From Flavobacterium chilense (lineage in GTDB: Bacteria > Bacteroidota > Bacteroidia > Flavobacteriales > Flavobacteriaceae), in NCBI RefSeq assembly GCF_001602525.1, contig NZ_LSYT01000016.1:1-64000 (forward strand): a stretch of 64,000 bases of DNA, read 5' to 3'. The translations under genes and the position numbers were made by a program. Every line of letters starts with the position of its first letter. The first letter of the stretch is position 1. A model generated the notes under the pieces. It saw only the letters and a program-made list of their open reading frames with translations. It was not told the origin of the DNA and ran no database searches. Shown here piece after piece: positions 1-9,890 of this stretch.

Positions 1-2912
1 ACAGGATTATTAAAAGCATAATTATAAGGACTAAATCTTCGCATTTGTTCTGCTAATGGGTCAATATTCATCCATCGACCAAGTGCAGGGTCATAATTGC
101 GTGCACTATAGTCATATACATTAAGCCCCAGCTCGTCCTGCAACTCTTTTCCGTTGTACTTATATTTATTGTTTGTTGCTATATAATCATTATATCCCTT
201 ATGTTTTAATCCAAAAGGATAATAATTATTTTCTTCGATAATTTCAAGAACTTGTGTTTGAGGGTTTTTAGCATAACTTACTCTTATGTTGCCCAGATGA
301 TCTTTGTACTGAAATACATATTTTTGGTTTACATTATCAAAATACCCTTCTGCGGTAGGGAAAAATTGTAATGTAGGTACAGATGATACTGTAGTTACAG
401 ACAAAGCCTGCTGTACTCCACTAGCACGATTCGCTCCTCCTCCCGGGTTAGGAACAGGATCATAACCATCAATTGGCGGGTCTGTATCTCCCGGATCATC
501 CGGCACATAACCTCCATTATCGACATAGCTGTACTGAAAACCTCCCAGATAATTGGTCGCGGTTACCACTCCATTTTCAGTAACAATTTTATCGAGTTTT
601 TGTCCCGTTGCGTTGTAAATATACTCAATAGTATTATTGGTGCCAAATGTAATTTTCTTAGGCAGATTGAGCTGGTTGTATACAATTCCTGTGATATTTT
701 TGTTTTTATCAGTGATCATGTTGCCATTTGCATCATAACTGTAATCATCTCCAGTTTTGTTGAAATCATTAAAACCACTGCTATTATTACTATTATCAGC
801 CACTTTACTTAACTGGTTAGAATTTGCTGCATATGTATACACCAGAGCATCTATAGAATTTGTACCAATTTGAGGATCAATATCTCCGTTTCGGTTTAAG
901 AACTTAATATTTCCATTTTTATCATAGGTTAAATTTTCGTTATACATATCTGTAACCGCTCCATTCTTTGCATATATCGCTGCTGATAATCGGTTTAAAT
1001 CATCATATTGATAACCGTAAGAACGCTCTGTATTATCTGCTCCTGTTTTCCAGAAAGTTTCGGCAATATTTCCGTTGTACAAAGCCTCTACTTGCGAATT
1101 ACCCGGCTGATTGTTGTAGTTGATTTTAAAGGCAAACAAATCTACAGGGTCTGAATCGTGTTGTAAGTCAGTGATATCGTTAATCCCCGTAAGCCAGCCT
1201 CTTACATTATAGGTAAAATGTACTTTTTGCAAGGGGTTTGCGGTGTTGTTACCCACATTTTTTTGAGTCAGTTGCCCTAAATTGTCATAGGTATTATCTG
1301 CTAAAAGCTGCACAACGCCTCCGTTAATCTGGTGGGTATGGGTCAGCAAACGGTCTTGTGGGGAGTAGGTGAACTCTTCTGTGATGGTCAGTTCATTATC
1401 TCCTGAGGTACGTTTGTGCCTGGTGATGGTATAGGCTGCTTTTCCGGTAAAATCAAGCTTGCTATCGGTAATGGTGTGTCCGCTTAAATGATTTTGCAGG
1501 TATATGCTTATTGGCCTTGCTTTTGTATCATAAAAGGTTGTAGTGGTTTCTCCTGCTGTTTGGTCAGCTGTGGTTACTGCCCTTGTCCAGTTTCCGGTAG
1601 CCAGACCTTTGGTATTGGCCAAAACATCCTGTCCTTCGATAGTTGTGGGTATCGAGGGTACATTGGGATAATCATAATCATCGTAATAGTTTACGGTTAA
1701 AAGTTTAAAACTGGTTGGCTCAATGGCATTGCTATAGTTTACACTAATATCGTCTATCGTTTCTGACGTTTGTTTGGTTTCAAACAAAGTCGTTTTAGTA
1801 TTCTGGGCATCCTGCAATGATTTTCTGGTTGCCGCATTTGATGACTGGTTACTCCAGCCTGTATAAACCGGACGGCCAAAAGCATCGTATTTGGTTATGA
1901 GCCAGCCCTCGCTGGTATCGTTTTTAAATGGCGAAAAGACAGGTCCTGTGGCTACGGGTCTGTCGAGTTTATCGTATACAATAAATTCCCATTGTTTTCC
2001 CGGCAGCTTTTTCTCGACCAGACGGTTGCGGTTATCGTATTTGTATTGATAACACAAACCGTTTAGAATTTCATTATCGATAGTACCTGTTACTTTTGGC
2101 GGTAGTACATAAGTGAGGTTTCCGTAACTATCATAAACATAATAAGTATCATGTTTAACTCCTGACTCGTAGGTTCTTTTTAAAACAACCTGTCCTTCTT
2201 TGTTTTTAAATTCTACGGTAGAGCCTGCGGATTCACTGGGACTTGCAGCCGAGTTTTCATCATAGGTTACGTTTTTATAGAGCTCTTTTTCGTCATAGGT
2301 CGTTCCTGCATCTGAAAAACTAATGTCGTACAAACCCTGAGCAGCCTGCCAGGTGGTAGTGACTTGGTATAATTTTACGGCATCGGTATCACTATTGGTC
2401 TGATACTTTAATTTGATTTCATGTCCGTTTCCCATTTTCCAGGAAGTTCCCGGAGCGGCTTGTTTTAAAACTCTGTTTAGGGGCGAAGCTTCGAGTTGTT
2501 TCTCTGAGAACGGGTTACTGGTATTGTCATATTTACCGGTATTATAAAAATTTATTGCCGCATTTAGGGCTGTGGCAGGATCTATTTTAGAATAGTCATT
2601 GCCTGCATTAGACGTTGCATAAGGCAAATATTCTTTGAGCTGTCTGCCAAATCCATCATATTCTACAGGGGTTATAAGATCACTTCCGTTTCCGCCCTGC
2701 CCAATGGCAATGGTTTGTATGGGACGGCCTAATCCGTCAAAATAGGTTACATTTTGACTCATTTCGTCTTTGGTTAGTGTATTAAGTTTACCTGACGGCA
2801 CTGCTTTTTTGGGCGTAATTGTATATATGAAGTTATCATCGCTAAAAGTCTGGGCTTTCATGCCCCAACCTGCAAATACTAACAGGATTATAATTGTAAT
2901 ATATTTTTTCAT
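1..2912 (-). CDS. RHS repeat-associated core protein, 3' end cut by window edge
   Basis: The reverse strand is open from an ATG at 2912 to the window edge (970 codons visible, no stop). It begins MKKYITIIILLVFAGWG, a signal peptide, and is rich in YD-type repeats such as YDGFGRQ, YDNRNRL and YDKLDRP. Near the edge it has the RHS core: KYNGKELQDELGLNVYDYSA, then RNYDPALGRWMNIDPLAEQ. The N-terminal part resembles the DUF6443 region of Bacteroidota RHS proteins. In this family the sequence after the core is a variable C-terminal domain, often a toxin, and an immunity gene often follows; both would lie outside the window. It is the third gene of an operon with the genes at 2943-7921 and 7930-9594 (30-bp gap). 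Cell-surface or secreted location is inferred from the signal peptide. Confidence 0.88.
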   Translation of the reverse strand, partial: MKKYITIIILLVFAGWGMKAQTFSDDNFIYTITPKKAVPSGKLNTLTKDEMSQNVTYFDGLGRPIQTIAIGQGGNGSDLITPVEYDGFGRQLKEYLPYATSNAGNDYSKIDPATALNAAINFYNTGKYDNTSNPFSEKQLEASPLNRVLKQAAPGTSWKMGNGHEIKLKYQTNSDTDAVKLYQVTTTWQAAQGLYDISFSDAGTTYDEKELYKNVTYDENSAASPSESAGSTVEFKNKEGQVVLKRTYESGVKHDTYYVYDSYGNLTYVLPPKVTGTIDNEILNGLCYQYKYDNRNRLVEKKLPGKQWEFIVYDKLDRPVATGPVFSPFKNDTSEGWLITKYDAFGRPVYTGWSNQSSNAATRKSLQDAQNTKTTLFETKQTSETIDDISVNYSNAIEPTSFKLLTVNYYDDYDYPNVPSIPTTIEGQDVLANTKGLATGNWTRAVTTADQTAGETTTTFYDTKARPISIYLQNHLSGHTITDSKLDFTGKAAYTITRHKRTSGDNELTITEEFTYSPQDRLLTHTHQINGGVVQLLADNTYDNLGQLTQKNVGNNTANPLQKVHFTYNVRGWLTGINDITDLQHDSDPVDLFAFKINYNNQPGNSQVEALYNGNIAETFWKTGADNTERSYGYQYDDLNRLSAAIYAKNGAVTDMYNENLTYDKNGNIKFLNRNGDIDPQIGTNSIDALVYTYAANSNQLSKVADNSNNSSGFNDFNKTGDDYSYDANGNMITDKNKNITGIVYNQLNLPKKITFGTNNTIEYIYNATGQKLDKIVTENGVVTATNYLGGFQYSYVDNGGYVPDDPGDTDPPIDGYDPVPNPGGGANRASGVQQALSVTTVSSVPTLQFFPTAEGYFDNVNQKYVFQYKDHLGNIRVSYAKNPQTQVLEIIEENNYYPFGLKHKGYNDYIATNNKYKYNGKELQDELGLNVYDYSARNYDPALGRWMNIDPLAEQMRRFSPYNYAFNNP

Positions 2913-2942
2913 CAGTTTTGAGTGTCTTTAAAAATGAGTGAA

Positions 2943-4133
2943 TTATTCTTCAGTTTCTCCTGAATTTAAACAACGCCCTACTTCATTTGCATAAGCTGGT
3001 CCGTAAGTATTAGCTTCTATCAAAGCCTTATTATCTGCATCTGCCTGGGATATCGTCGACTCGTATTTTCCAGCCTCAACATAATAATACACATACGGAT
3101 TTGTTGTTCCTGCAGGACAATCTGTTTTATAATATATAGGATTTATTTGTTTGTTATAAAACCTGCACAATCCGTTTGAATTTGCATAAGCTTGTCCATA
3201 AGTATCTATCTGTAACTGAGCATAAGCATTTGCATCGGCCTGAGAGATATAAGAAGTATGTACTCCTGCTGCAACGGTATACCAAACACTGTCTGGTGTT
3301 GCTCCCGGAGCACAATTGTTTCGGGTAATTAATCTGCTTTGGACAGTATTTTTATATATACATCCCTGACTCGCATTTGCGTTTGCCTGACCATCTGCAT
3401 AAAATTTTGTTGCAGCCAGCCCATCTGCATCTGCTTGCGATATTCTGGATGTTATTGTACCGGCAGCCTGCCCATAATATATTGAGGGACTTTCTCCTCC
3501 TTGACCGCAATTCGTTTTAGGAAAATACCCCCCTAAAGCAGCACTACTAAAAGTACAGAAACCATTAGCATTTATATAAGCCTGACCATCAGTAAACCAT
3601 CTTATATATCCCTTAGAATTAGCATCCTCCTGAGAAACATTTGAGATCTCAATTCCGGCTGCCTGACTGTAAATTACTCCAGAGCCAACTCCTCCTGATG
3701 CACAATTGTCTTTTGTAATTTCAGAGCTTAAAGCAATACTGTAAAATGTACATATTGCATTAGCGTTGGCATAAGCCTGACCATTGTTATCAATCTGTTG
3801 CAGAGCCTGGGCATCAGCTGCCGCCTGAGAAACATTTGAATTGTAGGTTCCGGCAGCTACTGTATACCATACACTAGAAGGGGTTCCGCCAGCAGCACAA
3901 TTATTTCTTGAGATCAATCTGCTTTGGGCAGTATTCCAAAAAATACATTTAGCATTATTATTGTCATTTGCAAATGCCTGGCCATTTGCATTGACATCAT
4001 TTTGCGCCTGGGCATCTGCTGCTGCCTGTGAAACATCAGAACTATAACGACCCGCAGGAACAGTATATGTTGCACTTTGTGGAGTACCTCCGGCAGCGCA
4101 ATTATTTCGGGTAAACACACCACTTTTTACCAC
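2943..4133 (-). pseudogene. C-terminal DUF5977-type repeat fragment, frameshifted off the upstream RHS-like gene
   Basis: This frame holds the rest of the repeat array that begins in the gene at 4187-7921. It is open from the duplication near 4262 to the stop at 2943; an internal GTG at 4133 could serve as a start but lacks a signal peptide. It encodes about six and a half units of about 65 residues. Each unit has a x-N-C-A-x-G-G-x segment, a YT-V-x-AGxY segment, an SQAxADAxA segment and NGQAYAN, ending with a Cys-containing CxF. The units match the DUF5977 repeat of Bacteroidota surface proteins. A 29-bp tandem duplication at 4234-4291 shifts the reading frame between the parts; removing one copy rejoins them exactly. 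As it stands it is unlikely to be made unless the frameshift is an assembly error or is phase-variable. Confidence 0.75.
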
Positions 4134-4567
4134 ACTGCTAAAAATACATTTTGCATTGCCATCATTGTTTGCATAAACCTGACCATTTACATTGACATCA
4201 TTTTGCGCCTGGGCATCTGCTGCTGCCTGTGAAACATCAGAACTATAACGTCCGGCAGGAACGCATCAGAACTATAGCGTCCGGCAGGAACACTATACGT
4301 TACGCTTTGTGGAGTACCACCAGCAGCGCAATTGTTTCGGGTAAACACACCGCTTTTTGCTGCACTGCTAAAAATACATTTTGCATTGCTATCATTGTTT
4401 GCATAGGCCTCGCCATTTGTATTGACATCATTTTGCGCCTGGGCATCTGCTGCTGCCTGTGAAACATCAGAACTATAACGTCCGGCAGGAACAGTATACG
4501 TTACGCTTTGTGGAGTACCGCCGGCAGCGCAATTGTTACGGGTAAACACGCCGCTTTTTGCTGCACT
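3936..4567 (-). repeat. Tandem 201-bp coding repeats with an inserted 29-bp duplication
   Basis: Three nearly identical DNA units encode consecutive repeat domains. The landmark ggtaaacac occurs at 4541, 4340 and 4110: the first spacing is 201 bp (67 codons) and the second is 230 bp, that is 201 plus 29. The extra 29 bp is a tandem copy (4234-4262 and 4263-4291, 27 of 29 bases identical). Further units downstream are diverged. Confidence 0.88.
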
Positions 4568-7500
4568 TTTATAAATAAATACACTTGTTGAATTATTATT
4601 GCCACAATCTGTTTGCTGTCCTTTATAATTATAACAATATTTTTGAAGCACATTTAAATCCTGATCTTTTATAAACTTTAATCTTCCAACAGTATCATAT
4701 TCATAATAGGAAGGTATTGCTTTAGGATCTGTGATACTGGTTACGCCAACCAATGGATTATAAGTATAAGTAGAAACAAATGCATTGGAAAATGTATTTC
4801 TTAAGGAATTTAATGCATTGCGCAAAAGCTGTTCCTTACAATTAGCAGACAAACAATTATCATCATCTGCATCAGACAGTACCTGAAGATCATTAACATA
4901 ATTCACTACCTGATCATATGTTACATTTTCTATTTTAGCAATAGGTAATGTTTTATTGTACCCCCAGATTATAGAAACCGGCACTCCTGATTCAGGGGTA
5001 TATTGGATCACATTGCCTTTATCATCATACAGATTATAAGTGATTTTCTTTTCGAGTTTGCCCACATTCGAAATATCAGGAAAATCATTAGGAAACTTAG
5101 CCGAATAAATTTCTTTTGGTAATAACAAATTGCCCGTTGAACCATCCTTGGCAAAAACAGTTTTATTTTTAGAAAGAAGTGTTCCGCCTTTATATTGCTC
5201 TGTAATTATGGGTGTACTGACTCTGTTTGCAGCACTTAAATCTGCCATAAATGGCTCACCTAATAAATCATCCGGATATGCATATTTGGTTTCGATTACC
5301 TCTCCTTTAGAATTTTTGACCGTTTGCGACGTTAACTGTGCGTGTGTAGGATTATCATATTTATAATCTTCTTCAGTTTTTAAAATCTTTCCGTCAAGAT
5401 TTTCTTCTGTTGTTTTTTTATCCATATAATACCAGGCTGATATTGTTTTAGAACCGGTATAGTTGTACAAATTATAAAAACTTGCATTTTTCCTGTAAAT
5501 GCTAACATCCAGCCCTCTTTTATGAAATTCATTTGGAAATGTAGCATTCATCAATGGAAAACCCGGATCACTAATTGAGGATTTATCTCCCGGAGGGGTA
5601 TCTAAAAATTTATAAGACATTACAGTCTTTCTTACCATATCAGTTTTATTGAATTCATTAATTTGAGAAAGAAGCCCTCTTTTCCAATTGTATGATATTT
5701 TTGAAAACTGTGAAATTTCTCCAAACCTTATATCATCCGAAAAAGTAAAATATTTTTCAACTTTTATAATATTTGAAACATCCTGAGTATCGGTATTATT
5801 TTCGGTCACTTTTGTGTAAAAAATATGATATCCATTAAACCCAAATAAATCCGAAGGAATTCTGGAATACTGGACAGCATAAGTTATCAAACCATTCCCC
5901 ATTGTATTAGCATCTGGATCGTTTATCTCAGAGAAATAACCATACTCATCAAAGTAAAATGGTTTCTCATACAAAATACCTGATGACTTACCATCCTCAC
6001 GATAATCAAAAGAACGATGAGTTATAACATTACCTGTATCTTTTGTTTTTATATCTCGAATACGTAATCCTCCAACTTTTGCAACCTCAGCCTCATTCTT
6101 TTTTGAATATAAAAAATGAATGCTCGCAAATTTATTTTGATTTTCAAACGTATCGTAACATTTCAAAACAAGATAGTATTTTTGACCTTTAAGTAATCCA
6201 TCTCCTTCAAGGGGCTTATAATTATATCCGGTTGTACCAATAAATTGAAAATTCATAAGGTGCCATTGCTCATCATAAATTTCTGCAATTGCATAATTTG
6301 ATGTTGTGGCTTCTCCAGGACTGTATAAATCAAATGATATATAAGGAATAGTTATACTCTTCTCCGGAACGATAAAATCTTTTATGATTGTTATCTCATC
6401 TCCTGTAAATTTATCGTCCCCATTTGCATGTGCTTCATACGATTTCCATTCATATTCAGTGTAAGGAATACTACAACCAAAACATGTATTAAGCTCATAA
6501 TTAAATTCTACCTCTCCTTTGGTTGGAAGAACAATATTCTTCAACACATTCGTCTTGGTTTTTTCTAAATTAGGTTCTTTTGTACCACCCAAATCACTAA
6601 AAAGTGTATTCATAGTATACCTTTCACAACTATTACTATAATATCCCCAGTGGTCCAGACAGGGATTATACCTTCCTACAACCTCTTCATTATAATAAGA
6701 AAAAACATAAGGGTTTTCGCCTGTTTTTTGAAAACTTTTTAGTTTTAGTGTATACCCATTATCTTGATATATTTCTGCTCCTTCAAAACTATTTGGGTTA
6801 TACTGACTTTCAGGAATACCAAAATAACCATAATCAAATTGGTATGTTTCTATTTCATTTTTATATTTAATTTTAATATTATCCAGTGTTTTCGGGGCAG
6901 TTGTCTGAACTTTACCCTTTATATCTTTCCTGTATTTGTTATATAAAAATTCAATCTCATAATCCTGATTCACTTTAATTTTAGTTAAAACTTTAGTAGT
7001 AATTTCTGAATAATAAGAAGTAATTTTCTCCCCTCCGCCAAAAAACCAATGATAATATCTGGTGTAATCTTTATCATTTATCAGGTTGTATTTGACTGTA
7101 TCATAAATAAAATCTACAATTTCATTATTGGGCGTTATAATCTGAGCTAAATAAAAAGTATATGAATTACTGTTAGACATTCCATTAAGCTTTGGGAATT
7201 TCAAACACACACTTTCTGCAGAATTTAAATTTTCGGTTACTATATTATAAATATACCTAACCCCATCTGTATCTGTAATTTCAAAGGTATAATTACTGCT
7301 GTTATAAATAATTTTTTCCTTTCCGAAAGGAATTTGCTTAACTTCAAAATTATTACCAAAGAAAAATTTACCTGATTTATTTGGTGTTGAATAATAAAAA
7401 ATATCCGGTTGAGAATCTATATTATTCTCAGCAATATTGGTAAAAGTAGTATAATCAGTTCCGGCCCCATGTATACTGTCTAACTGAGCTCGCGAATAAG

Positions 7501-7921
7501 GACTTATAGTCCAGGATAAATCTGAAGAAGGTATTGGGAGCTTAAAATCTCTGTCATTAGGTAAATTCCAAACAGGGTTAGCCGGACTATGGGTATCCAG
7601 ATCATTTTTTTGTACGACATTCTGCGTAATTTTTCCTCCTGCATTTAATTCCCATCCCAACCCTGTATTTCCTGCAACTTCTGAAGGTTTTAAACCAGAA
7701 GACTGATACGTTAAAGTTATAGGGATTGTCAGATTTTTTAATTTTATAATATGTACCGGAATGGAATAATTGGTAACTCCGGTTGAATAATTAACCGGAA
7801 CATCTACATATTTTATTAAAGAACCAGCCTCTGGTGTTGGTGGAAAAAAATTATCCTTTCCATTCTGAGCCATTAATAAGGTGAACTGCAACAAAAAAAG
7901 TATAAGTAATGTTTTTTTCAT
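4187..7921 (-). CDS. Large secreted YD/RHS-like protein with DUF5977-type repeats, prematurely ended by frameshift
   Basis: 1244 residues with a signal peptide (MKKTLLILFLLQFTLLMAQ). The N-terminal section PPTPEAGSLIKYVDVPVNYS with GLGWELNAGG is typical of Bacteroidota RHS-like surface proteins. RHS/YD-like segments near residues 960-1100 include PVSIIWGYN and YYEYDTVGRLKFIKD. From about residue 1110 it enters repeats beginning SGVFTRNNCAAGGTPQSVTY. The last ~20 residues (after GRYSSDA) are out-of-frame sequence caused by a 29-bp duplication; the intact product would be about 1630 residues with eight repeats. It is the second gene of an operon, 8 bp after the T9SS cargo gene and followed by the RHS-core gene. 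Adhesion or toxin delivery is possible; no enzyme motif is visible. Confidence 0.82.
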   Translation of the reverse strand: MKKTLLILFLLQFTLLMAQNGKDNFFPPTPEAGSLIKYVDVPVNYSTGVTNYSIPVHIIKLKNLTIPITLTYQSSGLKPSEVAGNTGLGWELNAGGKITQNVVQKNDLDTHSPANPVWNLPNDRDFKLPIPSSDLSWTISPYSRAQLDSIHGAGTDYTTFTNIAENNIDSQPDIFYYSTPNKSGKFFFGNNFEVKQIPFGKEKIIYNSSNYTFEITDTDGVRYIYNIVTENLNSAESVCLKFPKLNGMSNSNSYTFYLAQIITPNNEIVDFIYDTVKYNLINDKDYTRYYHWFFGGGEKITSYYSEITTKVLTKIKVNQDYEIEFLYNKYRKDIKGKVQTTAPKTLDNIKIKYKNEIETYQFDYGYFGIPESQYNPNSFEGAEIYQDNGYTLKLKSFQKTGENPYVFSYYNEEVVGRYNPCLDHWGYYSNSCERYTMNTLFSDLGGTKEPNLEKTKTNVLKNIVLPTKGEVEFNYELNTCFGCSIPYTEYEWKSYEAHANGDDKFTGDEITIIKDFIVPEKSITIPYISFDLYSPGEATTSNYAIAEIYDEQWHLMNFQFIGTTGYNYKPLEGDGLLKGQKYYLVLKCYDTFENQNKFASIHFLYSKKNEAEVAKVGGLRIRDIKTKDTGNVITHRSFDYREDGKSSGILYEKPFYFDEYGYFSEINDPDANTMGNGLITYAVQYSRIPSDLFGFNGYHIFYTKVTENNTDTQDVSNIIKVEKYFTFSDDIRFGEISQFSKISYNWKRGLLSQINEFNKTDMVRKTVMSYKFLDTPPGDKSSISDPGFPLMNATFPNEFHKRGLDVSIYRKNASFYNLYNYTGSKTISAWYYMDKKTTEENLDGKILKTEEDYKYDNPTHAQLTSQTVKNSKGEVIETKYAYPDDLLGEPFMADLSAANRVSTPIITEQYKGGTLLSKNKTVFAKDGSTGNLLLPKEIYSAKFPNDFPDISNVGKLEKKITYNLYDDKGNVIQYTPESGVPVSIIWGYNKTLPIAKIENVTYDQVVNYVNDLQVLSDADDDNCLSANCKEQLLRNALNSLRNTFSNAFVSTYTYNPLVGVTSITDPKAIPSYYEYDTVGRLKFIKDQDLNVLQKYCYNYKGQQTDCGNNNSTSVFIYKSAAKSGVFTRNNCAAGGTPQSVTYTVPAGRYSSDVSQAAADAQAQNDVNTNGEAYANNDSNAKCIFSSAAKSGVFTRNNCAAGGTPQSVTYSVPAGRYSSDAFLPDVIVLMFHRQQQMPRRKMMSM

Positions 7922-7929
7922 TTTCTTTG

Positions 7930-9594
7930 TTAATTAACTGATTTAATAACTTTTACAGATTCTGTTTTTACATCGGTTTTAATTTTGATGATGTAAATTC
8001 CTTCAGAATACCTGCTTAGATTTACCGGAATGGTTCTGCCGGTAATAGCAAATTCCTGTAAAACACGTCCTGTAATATCGACCAGAGTGGCAGTACCTTC
8101 TTTAAAATCATACCCTACAATTACATTGGTATAACTGGATGCCGGATTAGGGATTGCCTCGATACTGGATTTGATTTTTTCTACTTTTTGCTTGTCTTTG
8201 AGTTTCACTACCCAAAAATCATTACCTCCAATATTACCGTTTTTGTCTTTTGAGGCACTGGAATTAGAGGTTCCTGCCATTAGATAACCTCCATCGCGGG
8301 TTTCGATTAACTTTCTGAGAATATCCTCTCCGGAGCTTCCTACGGTTTTGCTCCATAATTCTTCACCTTTATCATCAATCTTTAATGCGATATAATCATT
8401 AATACCGTCTTTTTCTTTATTGACAATCCCCATTGCTTTACCCACAATTCCTTCCCTAGGACGTTTGTTCTCACTTTGTGCATAACCTCCAATGAGATAC
8501 GTATGATCTTTATTTTCGACCAGAGAAGTCAGAATATCTGTTTTTCCAAAATCGTAAGTTTTGCTCCAAATTACAGCTCCGTCCTGATCCAGTTTTAATA
8601 CCCAGTAATCTGTACCATTACTAACAATACCGCCTAAAGTGGTTAAGGGATTTTTACTGTTGGAATTTCCTCCTGCTATGTAACCTCCATCTGCTGTCTG
8701 GTGAATCACATAAGGCTGATCATCGCCTTCTGCTCCATAGGTATTCTGCCACTGAATTTCGCCTGTATCATTTATTTTTATAATCCAAAAATCACCAACA
8801 CCTTTATTATTTGCTGTTTTATCACCTGAAACCGGAGAATTGGAGTATCCTGCCAAAATATAACCATTGTCTGTAGTTTGTTCCATACTTCGCAGTATAT
8901 CGGCATACTGTCCGCCATAGGTTTTCTGCCATTCTATGTTGCCCTGCTTGTCGAGTTTGACAATCCAGTAGTCCATATTGCCACGGCTTTTTTCAGATTT
9001 ATTGAATAAATCAGCTTTAGTAGTTGCTGTTGATTTTGCATCCGGTTTTACCATTGAAAGGGCCGGAGGGCTAGAACTTGAAGAGCCGCCTAACATATAG
9101 CCGCCGTCTTTGGTCTGAAAGGCGCAGAGTAATTCATCCTGTCCTGGTCCGCCTATGGTTCTTTGCCATTGTTCTGCTCCTGAAGCATCTAATTTAATGA
9201 CCCAAAAATCTGTAATGCCTTTGCAGTCTTCATTTTTTTGTCCTCCTTTTCCGGAACCTGAAGTTCCTGCCAGAATAAAACCACCATCCCGGGTATTTTT
9301 AATGCTTTGAAGTAAGTCGAAACCGTTGCCGCCAATACTTTTTTGCCAGTCCAGATCGCCTTTCTCATTCATTTTCCAGATCCAGTAATCTAAATCACCC
9401 TGGTTATCGCTGGTTTTATTGCCGGTTTTATTAGACAGGGAACTTCCTGCCAGAATAAAACCATAATCAGCCGTGGGCTGCGCATCAAAAAGATAATCAG
9501 CATGGGTACCTCCGTATGATTTTTCCCAAAGGATATCCTGAGGATAAGCCAATAAAGGAAAAATAAAAAGTAACAGTAAGTAAAGTTTTTTCAT
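7930..9594 (-). CDS. T9SS type A sorting-domain protein with repeated propeller-like blades
   Basis: About 554 residues with signal peptide MKKLYLLLLFIFPLLAYPQ; I prefer the second Met (9594) over the ATG at 9600 because it starts the standard signal. At least seven ~60-residue units recur: WQKTYGG or a variant, then D, then TxDGGYILAG, then NSNS or a similar stretch, then DFWIIKL. They resemble blades of a beta-propeller. The C-terminal ~80 residues (AIPNPASSYTNV, VDITGRVLQE, SEGIYIIKI) are the type A sorting domain recognised by the type IX secretion system. It is the first gene of the operon with the two RHS-like genes, so the three products probably act together at the cell surface. Ligand unknown. 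Confidence 0.88.
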   Translation of the reverse strand: MKKLYLLLLFIFPLLAYPQDILWEKSYGGTHADYLFDAQPTADYGFILAGSSLSNKTGNKTSDNQGDLDYWIWKMNEKGDLDWQKSIGGNGFDLLQSIKNTRDGGFILAGTSGSGKGGQKNEDCKGITDFWVIKLDASGAEQWQRTIGGPGQDELLCAFQTKDGGYMLGGSSSSSPPALSMVKPDAKSTATTKADLFNKSEKSRGNMDYWIVKLDKQGNIEWQKTYGGQYADILRSMEQTTDNGYILAGYSNSPVSGDKTANNKGVGDFWIIKINDTGEIQWQNTYGAEGDDQPYVIHQTADGGYIAGGNSNSKNPLTTLGGIVSNGTDYWVLKLDQDGAVIWSKTYDFGKTDILTSLVENKDHTYLIGGYAQSENKRPREGIVGKAMGIVNKEKDGINDYIALKIDDKGEELWSKTVGSSGEDILRKLIETRDGGYLMAGTSNSSASKDKNGNIGGNDFWVVKLKDKQKVEKIKSSIEAIPNPASSYTNVIVGYDFKEGTATLVDITGRVLQEFAITGRTIPVNLSRYSEGIYIIKIKTDVKTESVKVIKSVN

Positions 9595-9800
9595 AAGCAA
9601 ATTGGATTAATGCGGAATGTTAGATTTTACTGCGTAAATCTAAATTACCGCCAGGTTATAACTTTACGGTTTCCCGCATTTTCAATATATTTTTTATAAT
9701 TTTTAATAAAATATTAAGAATAACAATTACAATTATAGAGATACTTTACCATAACCACAATACCCACTTTCGGTGATTTTTTACTTTTGTATAAAAAAAC

Positions 9801-9824
9801 AAAGCCCTTCCGGAGAAGGGCTTT
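9801..9824 (-). terminator. Intrinsic terminator after the amidotransferase gene
   Basis: Perfect inverted repeat aaagcccttc/gaagggcttt with a 4-base loop. On the minus strand it is followed by a T-run (plus-strand a-run 9793-9803). It lies 67 bp past the stop of the gene ending at 9891. The rest of 9595-9890 is AT-rich and must hold the promoter of the surface-protein operon, but I see no clear TAnnTTTG box. Confidence 0.8.
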
Positions 9825-9890
9825 ATCTAATATTTGCAGCTGTAGCACTTAACGCTCTAAAGCTATAACATTTATGTTTTAGTAATATAA

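Noticed and set aside
3936..4567. CRISPR-like regular repeats
   Set aside because: Units are 201 bp, contiguous, in frame and encode protein domains; no spacers.
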